From assembly GCA_946999785.1 (NCBI GenBank), contig CAMQEO010000054.1, positions 1 to 8,286 on the forward strand: a DNA stretch of 8,286 nucleotides, read 5' to 3'. This DNA comes from an uncultured Atopobium sp. (GTDB lineage: Bacteria > Actinomycetota > Coriobacteriia > Coriobacteriales > Atopobiaceae). Position numbers and translations under genes: made by a program. Of the stretch, positions 6,424 to 8,286 are shown in pieces; the first letter of the stretch is position 1, and each line of letters begins with the position of its first letter. Below the pieces are notes generated by a model. It worked only from the letters and a program-made list of their open reading frames with translations, searched no databases and was not told the DNA's origin.

Positions 6424-6456
6424 TACGCGCACGAAAAACCGTGCGCGTATTTATAT
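6424..6456 (+). terminator. Terminator hairpin between convergent pepC and yigZ
   Basis: A perfect 9-bp stem, TACGCGCAC (6424-6432) with GTGCGCGTA (6441-6449), encloses an 8-nt loop and is followed by TTTATAT. It ends pepC transcription with a moderate U-tract. On the minus strand the stem begins one base after the yigZ stop codon (6453-6451) and is followed only by CAACTTTTG. It may therefore serve both genes, with a weaker tail on the yigZ side. Confidence 0.75.
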
Positions 6457-7092
6457 CTCGTGAATATATCTATCGGTTATAAAGCCATCAATCTGACCAC
6501 AGGAGAGATCTTTAAGTTCTTCTAAACAACGCTTGGCTCTCTCGTCTTGGGCAATAAAACGCACCGTAACCTGTATGGATGTTTCAAAAAGCGTATCCGC
6601 AATAGTTCCTTGATAGCGTGCAATACAACTTTGAACACTGCCGTATAAAGGATACGAGCATGAGAGCACAAGATTTTCTACTATGCCCATGCTAACTAGT
6701 TGCTTATGCATGCATGCATCTTCACACGCTTTTTCAATAGCTGTACTGTAAGCTCGCTTAAGACCACCAGTTCCTAACAAAATACCGCCAAAGTAGCGCA
6801 CAACTACACCTACGCAAGCATGTAACTCATAATGTTGCAACACAGATAATATGGGGAATCCTGCGGTTTTAGAAGGCTCGCCATCATCGCACACATGCGA
6901 TATACCCTCAGGTAAAAGCCAAGCCGAACATACATGGCGTGCATGAGGATGTTCGGCTCGTTTTTGTTCTATATATGTTTGTGCTTCAGACTTACATGTG
7001 ACGCGACTGAGATAAGCTATAAATTTACTTGACTTTTCAGCATAGAAACCAAACGGTTCACAACCAGCTTTTATCGTCTTAAATTCCTGCAT
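6451..7092 (-). CDS. yigZ: YigZ / IMPACT family protein (UPF0029 with C-terminal DUF1949-type domain)
   Basis: This is a widespread family of unsettled function. Eukaryotic IMPACT regulates translation through Gcn1, while the bacterial members are only described structurally, as far as I recall. The length of 213 residues is typical. The N-terminal domain carries the family signatures KSSKFIAY (20-27), HARHVCSAW (50-58), DDGEPSKTAGFPIL (69-82) and VVVRYFGGILLGTGGLKRAYS (97-117). The C-terminal part (about 140-205) fits the ferredoxin-like DUF1949 region. It has 11 cysteines, which is high. The ATG at 7092 is the first possible start, since an in-frame TAG lies two codons upstream, and AGGGG (7096-7100) sits only 3 nt away. 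The gene lies 32 bp downstream of the binding-protein gene with no terminator between them, so the two are probably co-transcribed. Confidence 0.92.
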   Translation of the reverse strand: MQEFKTIKAGCEPFGFYAEKSSKFIAYLSRVTCKSEAQTYIEQKRAEHPHARHVCSAWLLPEGISHVCDDGEPSKTAGFPILSVLQHYELHACVGVVVRYFGGILLGTGGLKRAYSTAIEKACEDACMHKQLVSMGIVENLVLSCSYPLYGSVQSCIARYQGTIADTLFETSIQVTVRFIAQDERAKRCLEELKDLSCGQIDGFITDRYIHEI

Positions 7093-7124
7093 AATCCCCT
7101 ACGATGCCACATAACGCGTAAGCA

Positions 7125-8258
7125 TTACTTCTTAAAGCGGTCGTCGCCACCGTGAAGCGCGGCCATAACTTCTTGAACGTACTTCTCGGTGTTTTGTTTA
7201 GCGTCCTCAAAATCGTACTCCATAAGGTCATCAAAATTAGGATCAAGACCCAAATCAAGAGGAGCCTGCGGCTGCTGACCATCATCAATAACCAAGAACT
7301 GATTAGATCCAACCGTTTGCGCAAGGTTTACACACTGCGGTGAAAGCGCAAATTCAACCCAAAGCTTAGCTGCGTCTGGATGCTTGCAACCCTTCATGAT
7401 GGCCGTAGCACCAATCTCGTACCCCGAACCCGAAGACGGCGTAATGAGGCTAATGTTAGTGTATCCGTTTGAAACAATTTGTTCAATTGCCTGACTTAAG
7501 AATCCAATACCAAGAATGCACTCCCCTGTACCAACATTTTTAGCAGGACCTGCGCCACTCTTTGTGTATACAGCGATGTTTTTATCCAAATCAACAAGAT
7601 ATTGAATTCCCTTGTCATGACCATATTTTTGAATTGCTGTATTGCAAATAAGTTTTGCAGTACCTGCTGTATAGTAGTTAGATGACCATATAAGCCCTTT
7701 ATACTTGGGGGCAAGTAAGTCTGGCCAATCTTTAGGAACGTCCAAATTAAGACGCTTTACTTCGTCGGTGTTATAGAAAAAGCCCAGGGAACCTTTATAA
7801 ATTCCATGCCACATATCTTGTGCATCTTTGTAACGAGAAGCCATAAGATGAGAGTCATTACGAGCTTTATACGGCTCAAGCAAGCCTTTTGTAGCCGCAA
7901 TATTATATGGATCAGTAGTACCACCAAACCAAACATCGCCTGATGGATGTCCATTTTCTTCTTCGATTTTTGCTTGAACCTCGCCTGTTGACATACGTTG
8001 GAATTGAGCGTCTATACCAAAGAGCTCTTTAAATTTTTCGCAGACAACTGCAAGATATGGCTCGTCACACGAGCCATAAACAATAAGCTCTTTGTCTTTC
8101 TTTGCAGCATCAATAACATCTTGAGTTGCGATGCGCTCCAAATCACTGGAAGAAGCACCACCGTTTGAGCCTGCACCTGAACTACAACCACCTACCAAGG
8201 CAGACAAAGAAAGAGCAGCTGAAGAAGCTAAAAACGACCTTCTCGAAAGAGTATTCAT
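7125..8258 (-). CDS. ABC-transporter solute-binding lipoprotein, AfuA/FbpA-like, Tat signal
   Basis: This is a 377-residue extracellular substrate-binding protein, predicted to be anchored by lipid to the outer face of the membrane and to hand its ligand to an ABC importer. The N-terminus has a twin-arginine motif (SRRSFLAS, 5-12), a hydrophobic stretch and a lipobox ending at C25 (LVGGC), followed by a Ser/Gly-rich linker (26-38). The mature part begins ELIVYGSCDEPYLAVV (57-72). It carries family landmarks of the iron(III)/AfuA-type group: SGDVWFGG (106-113), YTKSGAGPAKN (231-241) and GSGYEIGATAI (277-287). Members bind ferric iron, sugar phosphates or phosphonates, so the ligand is left open. 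GAGG (8264-8267, minus strand) lies 5 nt before the ATG. No permease or ATPase gene follows: yigZ is next. Partner genes could lie beyond the right edge, upstream. Confidence 0.9.
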   Translation of the reverse strand: MNTLSRRSFLASSAALSLSALVGGCSSGAGSNGGASSSDLERIATQDVIDAAKKDKELIVYGSCDEPYLAVVCEKFKELFGIDAQFQRMSTGEVQAKIEEENGHPSGDVWFGGTTDPYNIAATKGLLEPYKARNDSHLMASRYKDAQDMWHGIYKGSLGFFYNTDEVKRLNLDVPKDWPDLLAPKYKGLIWSSNYYTAGTAKLICNTAIQKYGHDKGIQYLVDLDKNIAVYTKSGAGPAKNVGTGECILGIGFLSQAIEQIVSNGYTNISLITPSSGSGYEIGATAIMKGCKHPDAAKLWVEFALSPQCVNLAQTVGSNQFLVIDDGQQPQAPLDLGLDPNFDDLMEYDFEDAKQNTEKYVQEVMAALHGGDDRFKK

Positions 8259-8286
8259 ATTATCCTCAATTCTGTTGACAAGGACA

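Noticed and set aside
7125..8258. Horizontal transfer of the binding-protein gene, suggested by a more GC-rich 3' end
   Set aside because: Only the last part of the gene looks GC-richer by eye, the middle matches its neighbours, and no mobile-element sequence or repeat borders it.

Overview
The window looks like ordinary chromosomal housekeeping DNA from an AT-rich, anaerobic or microaerophilic bacterium. It holds eight genes and no mobile element, CRISPR array, rRNA or tRNA gene that I can see. My best guess for the host is a low-GC actinobacterium of the class Coriobacteriia (Atopobium/Fannyhessea/Lancefieldella-like). That guess rests on the Tat-type lipoprotein signal, the strong AGGAGG-type ribosome binding sites, TTG and GTG starts, the unusual dihydrofolate reductase active-site stretch (LLVPNKADM) and the high cysteine content of the proteins. 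It is inference from memory of family sequences, and a Firmicute is not excluded.

Layout from left to right. On the minus strand, an RNase D gene (976 down to base 1) runs off the left edge, so its C-terminus is missing. A 194-bp divergent intergenic region with several inverted repeats follows. On the plus strand, a Nudix hydrolase of the MutT type (1171-1590), a thymidylate synthase (1702-2550) and a dihydrofolate reductase (2617-3147) sit close together. They read as one nucleotide-pool unit ending in a strong hairpin terminator (3192-3219). Converging on that terminator from the minus strand is a CCA-adding tRNA nucleotidyltransferase (4701 down to 3229) with a 15-bp tandem repeat inside it. 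A divergent promoter region (4702-4843) separates it from a plus-strand C1-family aminopeptidase C (4844-6367). A hairpin at 6424-6449 lies between that gene and a convergent minus-strand YigZ/IMPACT-family gene (7092 down to 6451). YigZ lies 32 bp downstream of a Tat-exported ABC-transporter solute-binding lipoprotein gene (8258 down to 7125), whose upstream region is cut by the right edge.

How the genes work together. ThyA uses methylene-tetrahydrofolate to make dTMP and releases dihydrofolate, and FolA recycles it, so the pair is a textbook functional couple. The neighbouring Nudix enzyme plausibly cleans or trims the nucleotide pool. RNase D and the CCA-adding enzyme both act on tRNA 3' ends but lie on opposite sides of this cluster in separate transcripts. 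PepC, YigZ and the binding protein have no obvious joint pathway.

I did not find an undescribed multi-gene system. The points worth a second look are protein-level oddities: low-complexity insertions in the CCA enzyme and in PepC, a PepC C-terminal tail, non-canonical DHFR residues, cysteine enrichment, and operator-like dyads in the two divergent intergenic regions.
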